From assembly GCF_010686755.1 (NCBI RefSeq), contig NZ_JAAGXA010000001.1, positions 496,001 to 560,000 on the forward strand: 64,000 nucleotides of DNA, read 5' to 3'. The notes beneath the pieces are model-generated. The model was not told where the DNA came from and ran no database searches. It saw nothing but the letters and a program-made list of their open reading frames with translations. Source of the stretch: Nocardioides zeae (GTDB lineage: Bacteria; Actinomycetota; Actinomycetes; Propionibacteriales; Nocardioidaceae). The position numbers and the translations under genes were made by a program. Below are positions 43,869-54,306 of the stretch, piece after piece (position 1 is the stretch's first letter; every line of letters begins with the position of its first letter).

Positions 43869-46193
43869 ATGCTGTCGCTGTTCCAATTCCAAGAGGAGGC
43901 GGCTGCAACCGTCTCTTCGCATGTCTCGGACTACCTCGACGCCCCGGCGATTACGACGGTTAGGAAGAAGCGCCACGTCGCCCCCTTCTTTCAGGCGCTC
44001 TCTGCACTCACCGGCGCTGGCAAGACGGTGATCCTTGCGGAAGCTGTGTCACAGATTGCGGACACGATGCCGGTGAAGCCCGTGATCATGTGGCTGTCAC
44101 GTGGCAAGGTTGTGGTCCGCCAGACCTTCGTCAACCTTTCGCCGGGCGGCAAGTACCACCGCCTCCTCGACGGCATGTCAGTAGACGCTCTGGCCAATTA
44201 CAACCCCGAGATCGTGGCAGAATCTGATAAGCCACTCGTCTATTTCGCCACCGTCGGCACCTTCAACCAGAAGGACAAGGACAGTGGCACCCTGCTGATC
44301 CACAAGAGCGACGTGGACAACATGGAGGCCTCGATCTGGGACGCGATCCGCCGGCGCACCGATGCCGATGGGAACCGTCGACCGCTTATTGTGGTGTACG
44401 ACGAAGCGCAGAATTTGAGCAACCAGCAGACTGAATTGCTTTTGGAACTCGAACCGGATGGCTTTCTCCTCGCGTCGGCAACGATGCGCCTTCCGGCACG
44501 GATTGGCTCCGAGGTCCAACACATCAGGACGGCTGGATATGAGGATGCCGACCTAATCACGAAGGTCAAGACGAAGGACGTTGTCTCCGAAGGCCTGGTC
44601 AAGGACACCGTTCTGCTTGAGGGCTACAACACTCCCATGGAGGAGGCTGTCGCTCAGCTCCTGTCGGACTGGAAAGAGGCCACCGCCGAGGCGGATTCCC
44701 TCGGCCTGAAGTTCAAGCCGAAGGCGATTTACGTGTCCAACACGAACGTCGTCGCCGACACGCCAAACCTATCCGACAACCCGAAACAGCCGTTCAACCA
44801 GCGGCAGGCCCCACCCATCCTCATCTGGAAGTACCTCGTCGAGCAGATGGGCATCGACCCCGCCACGGTGGCTGTGTATGCCGATTTGAAGACCGACAAG
44901 GACTTCCCGCTTCCGGATGAGTTCATCCTGTTTAAGGGGGCCGACAAGGACTACGACGAATTCACGGCTGGCGACTACCAGCACGTCATTTTCAACCTCA
45001 CATTGCAAGAGGGATGGGATGACCCCTCGGTGTACTTCGCCTACATCGACAAGAGCATGGAGTCGAAGGTCCAGATCACCCAGGTGATTGGCCGCGTCCT
45101 CCGTCAACCGGGGACGACTCACCACCCGGTGGAGAGGCTCAACTCCGCGCACTTCTACATCCGAGTCGATAAGAATGGCGTGTTTGATCAAGTCATCGAG
45201 GACGTTCGAAAGGAACTGGGCGAGGAGGCTGGCGGCGTCAAGATCGTCGTCTCTGCCCCGGGCAAGCCTAAGCCTCAGGACTACCACCCCAAGGTTGATA
45301 TCTTCGTACCCGAAACGGGCCTGGATCCGAGTGCCACGCGCGCCAAGATCGAGAAACTGCTGAGTGACTTCGCTGACTACCGAGACGGCGGAGTAAATAC
45401 AAAGGGCACCGGCAGTCGACGGATCCTAAGGCAGAAGGTCGGCCAAGACGGGTCGCAGACGGGATGGGAGGAGTACGAACACTCGAGCGAGGCCTCAGCT
45501 CGGTGGGTCTTCCACCGTGAAGTACAGCGCCAGTACAAGTGGGCGCTCGGCGTGGTCAATCTGGCCGACTCCAAGCTCGACGCAAGGGTCGGGATTGGCA
45601 GCCCCGCCCACAAGCAAGTCCGGTACCTCGCTGACGAGGTGGTCAACGCCTACGTCAAGGGCGTTCGCTTGGTCCAGCGGCGCCTCAACCCCTTTAAGGT
45701 AGGGACGGTTCTCGCGCGCCCGGACGAGGTGGTGCCGTTCGTCAATGCTGTGCATGAGGGCTATGCCGGTCTGAACACGCTCGAGCGCCCGTTCGCAGAT
45801 GCCCTAGACCAGACTGGGCTTCCTTGGGCCCGTAACCCTGCGCGCAGTGGCTACGGCATCCCACTTATCAGCGTGGGCCCGACCTCTAACTTCTACCCCG
45901 ACTTCCTCGTGTGGACGCTGGAGCGCGTGATTTGCATCGACACCAAGGGGCCTCACCTCGTCCAAGAGACTGCTCGAAGGAAGCTGCTGCGCATCAGGCC
46001 AGCGAAGGACGGTCCGCGACTGGATGTCCAGTTTGTCTCCAAAGGCAAGTACGACGACAACTTAGAACAGAGGCATACTGGGGGGTACACAAGCTGGGGG
46101 ATGGGGGACGACGGCACGATCCAAGCCGTCCCGTTCGAGGACATGGAGGCCCTTGTGCGTTACCTCCTCGACGATTCCCTGCATTCGGGCTGA
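43869..46193 (+). CDS. Type III-like restriction helicase-nuclease (Res)
   Basis: The protein has 774 residues. Superfamily 2 motifs: Walker A LTGAGKT (47-53), DEAQ box at 178-181, SAT in LLASATMRL, and motif VI QVIGRVLRQ from Gln405. The C-terminal PD-(D/E)xK nuclease core is present: Asp678 in YPDFLVW and Asp691-x-Lys693 in CIDTKGP. All motors and nuclease residues appear intact. With the mod gene just upstream it forms a complete two-subunit restriction system. Confidence 0.87.
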   Translation: MLSLFQFQEEAAATVSSHVSDYLDAPAITTVRKKRHVAPFFQALSALTGAGKTVILAEAVSQIADTMPVKPVIMWLSRGKVVVRQTFVNLSPGGKYHRLLDGMSVDALANYNPEIVAESDKPLVYFATVGTFNQKDKDSGTLLIHKSDVDNMEASIWDAIRRRTDADGNRRPLIVVYDEAQNLSNQQTELLLELEPDGFLLASATMRLPARIGSEVQHIRTAGYEDADLITKVKTKDVVSEGLVKDTVLLEGYNTPMEEAVAQLLSDWKEATAEADSLGLKFKPKAIYVSNTNVVADTPNLSDNPKQPFNQRQAPPILIWKYLVEQMGIDPATVAVYADLKTDKDFPLPDEFILFKGADKDYDEFTAGDYQHVIFNLTLQEGWDDPSVYFAYIDKSMESKVQITQVIGRVLRQPGTTHHPVERLNSAHFYIRVDKNGVFDQVIEDVRKELGEEAGGVKIVVSAPGKPKPQDYHPKVDIFVPETGLDPSATRAKIEKLLSDFADYRDGGVNTKGTGSRRILRQKVGQDGSQTGWEEYEHSSEASARWVFHREVQRQYKWALGVVNLADSKLDARVGIGSPAHKQVRYLADEVVNAYVKGVRLVQRRLNPFKVGTVLARPDEVVPFVNAVHEGYAGLNTLERPFADALDQTGLPWARNPARSGYGIPLISVGPTSNFYPDFLVWTLERVICIDTKGPHLVQETARRKLLRIRPAKDGPRLDVQFVSKGKYDDNLEQRHTGGYTSWGMGDDGTIQAVPFEDMEALVRYLLDDSLHSG

Positions 46194-46929
46194 GCAGTTT
46201 CGTCCCCTGTTGTCTCACACTGCCTATCGACCTAAAAGGCTGTCCTTGCCGATGTCCAGGCAGCCCAGTAGCGCCCTGCTGGGTTCGATAGCGATCTCCA
46301 GCATTATTGGTCGCAGGGGTCGGCATCCGGTTGGGTCCGGCGGAGTAGCGGGCGTCGGAGCCGGATTGACCACGCTTGCTTGTTTGGGAACGCCTCAGGC
46401 CGGGCCACGAGTGGCGTTAGTTCGATCCCGCATAGCTGGAGCAAGTCCGGTTATCTGCAAAGACCTGATCCGGCTGAACGTGCGCCTGGCCAACTCGATC
46501 GGATCCGGAGCCAACCGGACCGGCGTGCTGACAGGGCCCTGCCGATGCCCCGGGTGTGGTCGCGAGTCAGGTTTCGGAAAACACCCCGGGTGCTCAAGAG
46601 GAACAACTCGTCTCGGGGCTGTATCCGGTCCATCTCGGAGCGACGGGTGGGGGAAAGGCCACATAGCTGGTCAATTCCCGCGGCGTAGTCGACCGACGCC
46701 TTGGCCACGACGAGCATCCGGGTGGCGGGCGACAGCGCATGAGTTACTTGTCATGTCGCGTACCGCGACTAGTCGCCGATTCCTCCGTCGTTTGGGCCGC
46801 CGCGAGCGAGAACGGCGGACATGTCTCGTGGGCCGCACATGAACGCCGGCGACCTCGCACCACACCATCGACCACGTGCCCGTAGGGCTGACCGGGAGAG
46901 CCTGGTCCTCAACACGCAAGAGGTCCGAA
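46194..46929. other. Gene-poor region after the R-M operon
   Basis: No gene is supported in these ~736 bases. Several overlapping frames exist on both strands, but none has a clear ribosome site or a family. A minus-strand stretch near 46690-46740 reads RMLVVAKASVDYAAGIDQL, possibly relic coding sequence. Composition is mixed, as in decayed island DNA. Confidence 0.3.
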
Positions 46930-47177
46930 CGGGTTGACACTCACCTGAGACCCAACAACCCTGCCCTATTCCCCCGGCCGAGTAGAGGAGGTCGTCACCG
47001 TTGCGAAGGTTGTTCGAGTCTGACGAGTTGAGCTCCAAGGTCCCCCCGGACAGTGGCCTGCCATTCGTTGCGGAGGTCGGGACATAAGCGTGGCAGCTCC
47101 GCGTAGATCTCACTCAGTGAGGCCTCCCCGCCGAGCGCCGCTAGTGCGGTCGCGATGTCCTCTTTCCAGGTCGCCAT
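46930..47177 (-). pseudogene. Frameshifted restriction-associated winged-helix gene
   Basis: From ATG 47177 the frame reads MATWKEDIATALAALGGEA, then LSEIYAELPRLCPDLRNEWQ. After ATVRG the family continuation (TLELNSSDSNNLRNGDDLL, then YSAGGIGQGCW) is found in another frame. The break is at a run of six C (six G on the coding strand) at 47042-47047. This is a HrgA-type wHTH pattern found beside restriction systems. A one-base indel in the tract would restore it, so it may be a pseudogene, a phase-variable gene or a base-calling error. The 3' end is uncertain. Confidence 0.6.
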
Positions 47178-47340
47178 GATCGTCACGGTAAGCGATTGCC
47201 AGCCGCGGCGGCCGTCGAACTCCGCAGCTCGCCAGACGTGACCAATGCGTGCCCAGCGGAGCGCGGCTCGCGTCGGTCGAGGTCGAGGGTCACGCGCCAG
47301 ACGCTCGGCGTGTGTGCATGCAGGTCAACCGGCATGAGTA

Positions 47341-47379
47341 CACCCCCTTAGCCGCCCAGTTCAGGGGGCTAAGGGGGTG
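47341..47379 (-). terminator. Strong hairpin after glnA
   Basis: CACCCCCTTAGCC (47341-47353) and GGCTAAGGGGGTG (47367-47379) form a perfect 13-bp stem with a 13-nt loop, 17 bp beyond the glnA stop. It marks the right margin of the accessory island. Confidence 0.7.
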
Positions 47380-47395
47380 CGCTCAGACGTCTGAA

Positions 47396-48823
47396 TCAGA
47401 TGTCGTAGTACAGCTCGAACTCGTGCGGGTGCGGCCGCAGCTGCACGGGCGCGATCTCGTTCTCGCGCTTGTAGGACACCCACGTCTCGATGAGGTCGGG
47501 GGTGAACACGCCGCCCTGCGTCAGGTACTCGTTGTCGGCCTCGAGCGCGTCGAGCACGGCACCGAGGGACGTGGGGACCTGCTCGATCTCGGCCATCTCG
47601 TCCGGCGGCAGCTCGTAGATGTCCTTGTCGATCGGCGCAGCCGGCTCGATCTTGTTCTTGACGCCGTCGAGGCCCGCGAGCATGAGCGCGGAGAACGCCA
47701 GGTAGGGGTTCGCCGACGGGTCGGGGAAGCGGGTCTCGATGCGCTTCGCCTTGGGGTTCGAGCCCGTGATCGGGATGCGGACCGAGGCGGAGCGGTTGCG
47801 CGAGGAGTAGACGAGCGAGATCGGCGCCTCGTAGCCCGGGACCAGGCGGTGGTAGGAGTTCACCGTCGGGTTCGTGAAGGCCAGCAGCGAGGGGGCGTGC
47901 TTCAGGATGCCGCCGATGTACCAGCGCGCCATGTCCGAGAGGCCGCCGTACCCGGCCTCGTCGTAGAACAGCGGCGAGCCGTCCTTCCACAGCGACTGGT
48001 GCACGTGCATGCCCGAGCCGTTGTCGCCGAAGATGGGCTTCGGCATGAAGGTGACGGACTTGCCCTGCTGCCACGCGGTGTTCTTGATGAGGTACTTGAA
48101 CTTCATCACGTCGTCCGCGGCCTTGAGCAGCGTGTCGAAGCGGTAGTTGATCTCCGCCTGGCCGGCGGTGCCGACCTCGTGGTGGGCCCGCTCGACCTGG
48201 AGGCCGCAGGCCTCGAGGTTCTTGACCATGTCGGCGCGCAGGTCGCTGTAGTGGTCGTAGGGCTCGACCGGGAAGTACCCGCCCTTGAGGCGCGTCTTGT
48301 AGCCCAGGTTGGCCTGGCCCTCGGTCTCCTTGCCGGAGTTCCACCAGCCCTCGACGGAGTCGATGTGGTAGTAGCCCTCGTTGACGCCCGTCGAGTAGCG
48401 GACGTTGTCGAAGATGTAGAACTCGGCCTCGGGGGCGAAGAACGCCGTGTCGGCGATGCCCGTGGTCTCGAGGTAGGCCAGCGCCTTCTTGGCGATGTTG
48501 CGCGGGTCGCGCGAGTAGGCCTCGCCCGTGATCGGGTCGTGGATGAAGAAGTTGATGTTGAGCGTCTTCGCCTTGCGGAACGGGTCGATGTACGCCGTCG
48601 TCGGGTCCGGGAAGAGGGACATGTCCGACTCGTTGATGGCCTGGAAGCCACGGATCGACGAGCCGTCGAAGCCCAGTCCGTCGTCGAAGACCGACTGGTC
48701 GAACGACGACACGGGAACCGTGAAGTGCTGCATGATGCCGGGCAGGTCACAGAAGCGGACGTCGATCATCTCGACGCCCTCGTCCTTGATGTACTTCAGC
48801 AGCTCTTCGCTGTTGGCGAACAT
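47396..48823 (-). CDS. glnA: Glutamine synthetase type I
   Basis: The protein has 475 residues. It makes glutamine from glutamate, ammonia and ATP. Marks: [25 protein letters not shown], the metal/ATP region [12 protein letters not shown], and NRSASVRIP. Tyr403 in [10 protein letters not shown] is the adenylylation site, so it is the GSI-beta type controlled by GlnE. ATG at 48823 follows AGGAGGA. The 258-bp gap to the divergent RDD gene should hold its promoter. A perfect 13-bp hairpin follows the gene. Confidence 0.96.
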   Translation of the reverse strand: MFANSEELLKYIKDEGVEMIDVRFCDLPGIMQHFTVPVSSFDQSVFDDGLGFDGSSIRGFQAINESDMSLFPDPTTAYIDPFRKAKTLNINFFIHDPITGEAYSRDPRNIAKKALAYLETTGIADTAFFAPEAEFYIFDNVRYSTGVNEGYYHIDSVEGWWNSGKETEGQANLGYKTRLKGGYFPVEPYDHYSDLRADMVKNLEACGLQVERAHHEVGTAGQAEINYRFDTLLKAADDVMKFKYLIKNTAWQQGKSVTFMPKPIFGDNGSGMHVHQSLWKDGSPLFYDEAGYGGLSDMARWYIGGILKHAPSLLAFTNPTVNSYHRLVPGYEAPISLVYSSRNRSASVRIPITGSNPKAKRIETRFPDPSANPYLAFSALMLAGLDGVKNKIEPAAPIDKDIYELPPDEMAEIEQVPTSLGAVLDALEADNEYLTQGGVFTPDLIETWVSYKRENEIAPVQLRPHPHEFELYYDI

Positions 48824-49081
48824 TCGTCCTCCTACGCGGCACGCCGGTGGGCGTGGCGCTCGTGGTACGGGTGAGTCGTCGGGGGCAGCCTTGCACCCGG
48901 CGATTGCGACGCAACGTATGCACGGGCAGTTTCGCTCCGATATCCCGATTGTTTCAGCCGTGTTACAGGTTGGGGAGAGCGGGGTGAAGCCCGCGTCCGC
49001 TCGCGCGCGTGCCGCACGCGGCGTACGCCGGTGGGTCGCCCGGATGACGCTCCGGTGACACGGGCTCGATAGCCTGCGCCC

Positions 49082-49522
49082 GTGGCCAGCACCGACCGTC
49101 AGACCGCCTCCTGGGCCCGCCGCATGCTGGCGCTGCTCGTCGACTGGTTCGCCTGCATGCTGGTCGTCATCGCGTTCGTGGGCCCGGCCCGCTACTTCCC
49201 GGCCACCGCCGAGGACGCCGCCGGCGCCAACCCGTCGCTCCTCACCCTGGGCCTCCTCGTGCTGGAGTCCACGGTGCTCACCTGCCTGGCGGGCGGCTCG
49301 TTCGGCAAGCTCGCGACGCGCCTCCGCGTGGTCCGGTACGACGGCCGCCCCGGCCCCATCGACCCCATCCGCGCGTTCGGACGCTCGGTCCTCGTCGCCC
49401 TGGTCATCCCGCCGCTGGTGTTCCGGCCCGACGGCCGCGGCCTCCACGACATCGTCGCCGGCACCATGACGGTCCCGCTCGCCCCGCGCCGCGGCGGCGG
49501 CGCACCCCAGCCGCGCGGCTGA
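49082..49522 (+). CDS. RDD family membrane protein
   Basis: The protein has 146 residues with about three membrane segments. It has the RDD pattern: [16 protein letters not shown] with conserved Arg and Asp, [15 protein letters not shown], and [14 protein letters not shown] near the end. Its function is unknown. It is commonly found beside glnA in actinobacteria, and here it is divergent from glnA. GTG at 49082. Confidence 0.87.
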   Translation: MASTDRQTASWARRMLALLVDWFACMLVVIAFVGPARYFPATAEDAAGANPSLLTLGLLVLESTVLTCLAGGSFGKLATRLRVVRYDGRPGPIDPIRAFGRSVLVALVIPPLVFRPDGRGLHDIVAGTMTVPLAPRRGGGAPQPRG

Positions 49523-49573
49523 GCCGCACCTGACCCCCGCCGTACGGCGCCGGGTTGTGCCACCATCGACGGC

Positions 49574-50428
49574 ATGACCCGTCGCAGCCTGCGCGCCCCG
49601 CTCCGCCGCACCGTCGCCGCCCTTGCCCTCTCCGCCACCGCGGTCACCGGGCTGGTCGCCTGCGGGAACGACGACGACGGGGCGGAGCCTGCCGCCGCGT
49701 CCAGCGGGAGCCCGACGACGACCGGCCCCGTCGACGCCGTCGAGCTCGCCTCGGCGATGACCGCGGCGTACGAGGACGTCACCTCCGCCCGCGTCTCCCT
49801 GAGCGTCGAGGGGGTGCCCGGCGGCGGTGAGGTCAGCGGGGAGGGCGTCGTCTCCTACGGCGGCGCCGAGGACGGCGCCGGCCCGGCGGTGAGCATGACG
49901 ATGGACGCGATGGGCCAGAGCGTCGAGCTCCGCGTCGTGGACGGGGTCGTCTACGTCGGCGGTCCGCTCGCGGCGATGCTCGGCGGCGGCAGCCCCTGGG
50001 TGGGTCTCGACCTCAGCACGGTCGACCTCGGGGCCCTCGGCATCGACCCCGACCAGCTGACCGGCTCGTTCGACCCCGAGCAGCTCGCAGCGACGCTCGG
50101 CTCGGCCGCCGACATCGAGCGGGACGGCGAGGAGACGGTCGACGGCGAGACGCTGCAGCGCTACACGGTCACGCTCGACCCGAGCGCGCTCGCCGAGCTC
50201 GTGCCCGACGCCGCGGAGGCCCTGCCGACGGAGCCCGTGGAGCAGACGGTGCTGCTCGACGACGCCGACCGGCTCCGCGAGCTCACGATGGACCTGCCGC
50301 TCCCGACGGGGGAGACGGCGACCCTGACGGTGCGGATGTGGGACTACGGCACCGACGTCACCGTCGAGGCGCCACCTGCTGCGGACGTCACGCTCCTCGA
50401 CGGCATCCCGGGATTCACGACTTCTTGA
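49574..50428 (+). CDS. LppX/LprG-like lipoprotein
   Basis: The protein has 284 residues. The signal peptide ends at the lipobox LVAC with Cys30. The mature part after an Ala/Ser/Thr linker has the LppX_LprAFG-like pattern ([49 protein letters not shown]). Such proteins bind or shuttle lipids at the outer face of the membrane. A paralogue is encoded directly downstream. Confidence 0.78.
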   Translation: MTRRSLRAPLRRTVAALALSATAVTGLVACGNDDDGAEPAAASSGSPTTTGPVDAVELASAMTAAYEDVTSARVSLSVEGVPGGGEVSGEGVVSYGGAEDGAGPAVSMTMDAMGQSVELRVVDGVVYVGGPLAAMLGGGSPWVGLDLSTVDLGALGIDPDQLTGSFDPEQLAATLGSAADIERDGEETVDGETLQRYTVTLDPSALAELVPDAAEALPTEPVEQTVLLDDADRLRELTMDLPLPTGETATLTVRMWDYGTDVTVEAPPAADVTLLDGIPGFTTS

Positions 50429-50517
50429 ACCATTCCGTTTGAGGCGTCGGCGGGAGGGCACAGTCGCCGGCGGCTCACCGAGCCACCCACCCCGAGAAGC
50501 AACCCCCGGAAGGAACC

Positions 50518-51417
50518 ATGACGCGCCTCAACGTACGCCGCGCCATCGCCGCCACCTCCCTGAGCGTGCTGGCCGTGACCGGTCTCGCCGCCTGCGGCTC
50601 CGACGACGACTCGAGCACCAACGACGACAGCTCGTCGAGCTCGAACGAGGGCTCCGACGACGAGGGCTCGAGCGACGAGGGCTCCAGCGACGGCACCGTC
50701 GAGGGCTCCTCCTTCGACGTCGACGAGGGCGAGGAGGTCGACCCGGCCGAGTTCGCGTCCTTCTACCTCGACGCGTCCACCGCCGGCGGCACCGCCGCCA
50801 TCGAGCAGTCGACCACCGTCGACGGCGCGACCACCACCATGAGCGGCGAGCAGGTGCTCGACCTCGAGAACCCCGAGCTCCGCCTCACCGGTGACTTCGG
50901 GGCCGGAGAGGGCGAGCTCATCATCATCGACGGCACGATGTACCTGCCGATCGCCGAGGGCGGCGCGCCCGTCGAGCTCCCCATCGACGACCCGAACAAC
51001 CCGTTCGCGCAGGCCTTCGCCCTGCTCGGTTCGCCCGACAAGAACGAGCAGATCCTTGCCGAGGCCTCGACCTCGGTGACGTTCACCGGCGTGGAGGAGG
51101 TCGACGGCGTCTCGACCGAGACCTACGACGTCGTGCTCGACCCCGCCGTCATGTTCGAGATCCTGGGCTACGGCGACGACCTCGCCGCCTCCGGTGCGCT
51201 GCCGGAGGAGATCACGCAGTCCGTGGCCATCGACTCTGAGGGCCGCGTCGTCGAGCTCGCGCAGGTCACGCCCGCCACCGCGATGGGCCCCGAGACCGAG
51301 ACGGTCCAGTCGTGGTCCGACTTCGGCCGCGACGTCACCATCGAGGCTCCGGCCGACGCGATCCCCTACGAGGAGTTCATGAGCTCCCTGGGCAGCGGCT
51401 CCTCCATGGGCGGCTGA
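50518..51417 (+). CDS. LppX/LprG-like lipoprotein, paralogue with acidic low-complexity linker
   Basis: The protein has 299 residues. The signal peptide ends at the lipobox LAAC with Cys26. Residues ~27-75 are an Asp/Ser/Glu-rich low-complexity spacer ([14 protein letters not shown] and similar). The folded part parallels the preceding lipoprotein ([35 protein letters not shown]). GGAAGGA precedes the ATG. The pair probably arose by tandem duplication. A very strong hairpin follows. Confidence 0.78.
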   Translation: MTRLNVRRAIAATSLSVLAVTGLAACGSDDDSSTNDDSSSSSNEGSDDEGSSDEGSSDGTVEGSSFDVDEGEEVDPAEFASFYLDASTAGGTAAIEQSTTVDGATTTMSGEQVLDLENPELRLTGDFGAGEGELIIIDGTMYLPIAEGGAPVELPIDDPNNPFAQAFALLGSPDKNEQILAEASTSVTFTGVEEVDGVSTETYDVVLDPAVMFEILGYGDDLAASGALPEEITQSVAIDSEGRVVELAQVTPATAMGPETETVQSWSDFGRDVTIEAPADAIPYEEFMSSLGSGSSMGG

Positions 51418-51429
51418 CCGCCCCCTGCA

Positions 51430-51478
51430 CGTACGACGACGCCCCCGGTTCCAGCGGAACCGGGGGCGTCGTCGTACG
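51430..51478. terminator. Bidirectional terminator, 23-bp perfect hairpin
   Basis: Two 23-base arms at 51430-51452 and 51456-51478 pair perfectly around the loop AGC. The stem lies between convergent genes (the lipoprotein on plus, the DUF4191 gene on minus), so it can end transcription both ways. Confidence 0.85.
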
Positions 51479-51506
51479 CGGGGTCGTTCGTGGGGGAGAG
51501 CGGGGC

Positions 51507-52220
51507 TCAGCGGCCGCGCATGTTCTGGCGCATGCCCTTCATGTTCGTCGGCAGCGGGCCCTTGGGGAGCGGCACCTTGCCGCGCTGCGCGTCGAGGGCC
51601 TTGAGCCGGTTGATGGTGTCGGTGATCTCGGGGCCCTTGATCTTCTTGGGCAGCTTCTGCACCTTGCGCACCAGCTTCGGCAGCGGCACCTGGTCGTCGC
51701 CGCGGCCGACGACGATCTCCGTGACGGGGACGTCCGTGACGACGCGCTCGTGCTTGCGGCGCTCGCCCGCCAGCAGCGGCTTGAGGCGGTTGGCGTTGCC
51801 CTCGCCGATGAGCACGATGCCCGGCTTGCCCACCGCGCGGTGCACGACGTCCTGCTGCTTGTTGAAGGCCACGACGGGCGAGGTCTCCCAGCCGCGACGC
51901 AGCATCTGGAGCGCGGCCGCGGCGGCGCCCTGCTGGCCCTCGAGCTGGTTGTACATCGATGTCTGCGCACGACGACCGAAGACGATGAGCGTCGCCAGCG
52001 TGCCGACCAGCAGCGCCGTGACGACGCTGAGGATGGTCGAGAGGAGGCCGCTCCCCGGGAGCAGCGTGAAGACCAGGAAGCCGAGCGCCGCGAAGACGAC
52101 GAAGACACCGACGAGGATCAGGCCGATCCGCGGGTCGCCCTTCTTGGCCATCCGGTAGGTCTCGGCGATCTGCTGCCGACGCTTCTTCGGGGCCGGGGCG
52201 GCGGGCTGCTTGCTCGACAT
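51507..52220 (-). CDS. DUF4191 membrane protein
   Basis: The protein has 237 residues. A basic N-terminus (PKKRRQQIAETYRMAKK) precedes two membrane segments (IGLILVGVFVVFAALGFLV and GLLSTILSVVTALLVGTLA), then a soluble C-terminal region (GKPGIVLIGEGNANRLKPL). Function is unknown. The family typically sits next to lipA in actinobacteria, as here (84 bp from the lipA stop). Confidence 0.85.
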   Translation of the reverse strand: MSSKQPAAPAPKKRRQQIAETYRMAKKGDPRIGLILVGVFVVFAALGFLVFTLLPGSGLLSTILSVVTALLVGTLATLIVFGRRAQTSMYNQLEGQQGAAAAALQMLRRGWETSPVVAFNKQQDVVHRAVGKPGIVLIGEGNANRLKPLLAGERRKHERVVTDVPVTEIVVGRGDDQVPLPKLVRKVQKLPKKIKGPEITDTINRLKALDAQRGKVPLPKGPLPTNMKGMRQNMRGR

Positions 52221-52303
52221 GCGCTCAGGTGCCTTCTTCACGTTCGCCGGACCGGGGTCCGGTGCTGAGGACGGGGTGGTGACGGACTGCTCCGACGGAC
52301 GGG

Positions 52304-53266
52304 TCAGACCGTCGCGATGGCCGGTCCGACCGGCTGGGCGGCCCGGGCCTCGACGGCCTGACGGTACAGCCGACCGGCGCGGTAGGACGAACGGACCAGG
52401 GGACCGGACAGGGCGCCGGCGAAGCCGATCTCCATGGCCTCCTCCTGCAGCTCGACGAACTCCTGGGGCTTGACCCAGCGCTCGACGGGGTGGTGGCGCA
52501 GCGAGGGACGCAGGTACTGCGTGATGGTGATGAGGTCGCAGCCGGCCTCGTGGAGGTCGACGAGGGCCACGGAGATCTCCTCGCGCGTCTCGCCCATGCC
52601 GAGGATGAGGTTGGACTTGGTGACCAGCCCGGCCGCGCGGGCCTGGGTGAGGACGTCGAGGGAGCGCTCGTAGCGGAACGCGGGCCGGATGCGCTTGAAG
52701 ATCCGCGGCACGGTCTCCAGGTTGTGCGCCAGGACCTCGGGGCGGGAGTCGAAGACCTCGGCCAGCAGGTCGGGCTTGCCGTTGAAGTCGGGGATCAGGT
52801 TCTCCACCCCGGTGCCCGGGTTGAGCTCGTGGATCGCGCGGACCGTCTCGGCGTAGAGCCAGGCGCCGCCGTCGGCCAAGTCGTCGCGGGCGACACCGGT
52901 GATCGTGGCGTAGCGCAGCTGCATCTTCTCCACCGACTCGGCGACCCGGCGGGGCTCGTCGCGGTCCAGCGGCTGGGGCTTGCCGGTGTCGATCTGGCAG
53001 AAGTCGCAGCGGCGGGTGCACTGGTCGCCACCGATGAGGAAGGTGGCCTCGCGGTCCTCCCAGCACTCGAAGATGTTGGGACAGCCCGCTTCCTGGCAGA
53101 CCGTGTGGAGGCCTTCGGACTTCACGAGGTGCTGGAGCGCCTTGTACTCCGGGCCCATCTTCGCGCGGGTCTTGATCCACTCGGGCTTCCGCTCGATCGG
53201 GGTCTCCGAGTTGCGGATCTCCAGGCGGAGGAGCTTGCGGCCATCAGCTGTTGGCATCTGGGTCAC
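52304..53266 (-). CDS. lipA: Lipoyl synthase
   Basis: The protein has 320 residues. It inserts sulfur at C6 and C8 of octanoyl groups on E2 and H proteins. The auxiliary cluster ligands are in [12 protein letters not shown] and the radical-SAM cluster ligands in CTRRCDFC. The C-terminal RSSYRAG provides the third-site Ser. The start is GTG at 53266. ATG at 53257 is an alternative. Target proteins in this window are the E2s at 5909 and 57779. Confidence 0.96.
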   Translation of the reverse strand: MTQMPTADGRKLLRLEIRNSETPIERKPEWIKTRAKMGPEYKALQHLVKSEGLHTVCQEAGCPNIFECWEDREATFLIGGDQCTRRCDFCQIDTGKPQPLDRDEPRRVAESVEKMQLRYATITGVARDDLADGGAWLYAETVRAIHELNPGTGVENLIPDFNGKPDLLAEVFDSRPEVLAHNLETVPRIFKRIRPAFRYERSLDVLTQARAAGLVTKSNLILGMGETREEISVALVDLHEAGCDLITITQYLRPSLRHHPVERWVKPQEFVELQEEAMEIGFAGALSGPLVRSSYRAGRLYRQAVEARAAQPVGPAIATV

Positions 53267-53298
53267 GGACCCACTCTACGCCCGTGCGGCCAGCCCCC

Positions 53299-54306
53299 TC
53301 ACGGCACGTCGCGACGGCGGAACGAGGCGATCGACAGCGCCACGACCAGCACGACGAGGACCGCGACGTAGAGGACCGCCTCAGGACGGTCCAGGGTGCG
53401 CAGGCAGGCGTCGCCCGCGTCCTCCACGAGGCCCGTGCTGCCGTCGGAGTAGCAGTCGTCGACGTAGTACTCGACCTCGCCCGCGACCACCGCCACCGCG
53501 TTCGTCGGCAGCGTCCAGCGGATCGCCGACGCCCCGAACACGGCGAGCAGGATCGTCGACCCGACGCTCACCGCGAACACGATGCCGAGCGTGACCACCG
53601 TCGAGCGCAGCAGCATCGTCAGCGCGTGCGCGGCCACGGTGGCCGCGACGAGCAGCACGACCGTCCAGACCGACGAGACCACCACCCGGCCCCACGTCTC
53701 CGACGGGGTCTCGATGCCCCGGCTCGCGGCGGTCACCGCGACCATCGTCCAGAACAGGGCGAGCGCCACCGTCGCGAGACCCGCGGCCACGATCCCGCCG
53801 GCCAGCGCCTTGGCGACCCACACCCGCGTACGGCGCGGGTCCACCAGCAGCTGCACCGACATCGACCCCGACGCCCAGTCGGCGCCCACGAAGGTCGTGC
53901 CGAGGAGCACCACCACCAGCAGCAGGACGACCGCGACGGCGACCGCCGCGTCGGTGCGGGTGGTCTCGACGTCGAGCGCGCTGCGGTAGAGGTAGTTGTC
54001 GGCCGTGTACCACTCCCGGTCGGCCAGACCCGCGGTGCAGAGCTCGCGTGCCTCGTCGCTGCCCGCCTCCCCGCCGTAGCCGTAGGACTCCGGTGCCTCC
54101 ACGCACTCGTCCACCAGCTCCAGCGCGTCCTGGTAGTCGCGCTCCGCCTGCTGCTCGGCCCACGCGCGGTCGCCGTCGGAGACGGGTCGCGTGTTCCAGA
54201 GCTGACTGGCCGCGATGAGCACCGGCACGACGAGGCCGACGAGCACGAGCACCAGGACGGCGCGCCGCATCCGCAGCCGGGTCAGCTCGACCCCCAGCAG
54301 CCGCAT
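53299..54306 (-). CDS. ABC-2 type exporter permease
   Basis: The protein has 335 residues with about six membrane segments (AVLVLVLVGLVVPVLIA first, then VAVAVVLLLVVVLLGTTFV) and a ~90-residue extracytoplasmic loop after the first segment containing two cysteines. GADWASGSMSVQLLVDPRRTRVWVAK matches the ABC-2 family. The start ATG shares one base with the stop of the ATPase gene. Substrate unknown. Confidence 0.8.
   Translation of the reverse strand: MRLLGVELTRLRMRRAVLVLVLVGLVVPVLIAASQLWNTRPVSDGDRAWAEQQAERDYQDALELVDECVEAPESYGYGGEAGSDEARELCTAGLADREWYTADNYLYRSALDVETTRTDAAVAVAVVLLLVVVLLGTTFVGADWASGSMSVQLLVDPRRTRVWVAKALAGGIVAAGLATVALALFWTMVAVTAASRGIETPSETWGRVVVSSVWTVVLLVAATVAAHALTMLLRSTVVTLGIVFAVSVGSTILLAVFGASAIRWTLPTNAVAVVAGEVEYYVDDCYSDGSTGLVEDAGDACLRTLDRPEAVLYVAVLVVLVVALSIASFRRRDVP

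Noticed and set aside
47396..50461. A 1021-codon frame apparently extending glnA to the right
   Set aside because: The glutamine synthetase start is fixed at 48823 by AGGAGGA and the family N-terminus. The rest lies antisense to the RDD and lipoprotein genes.
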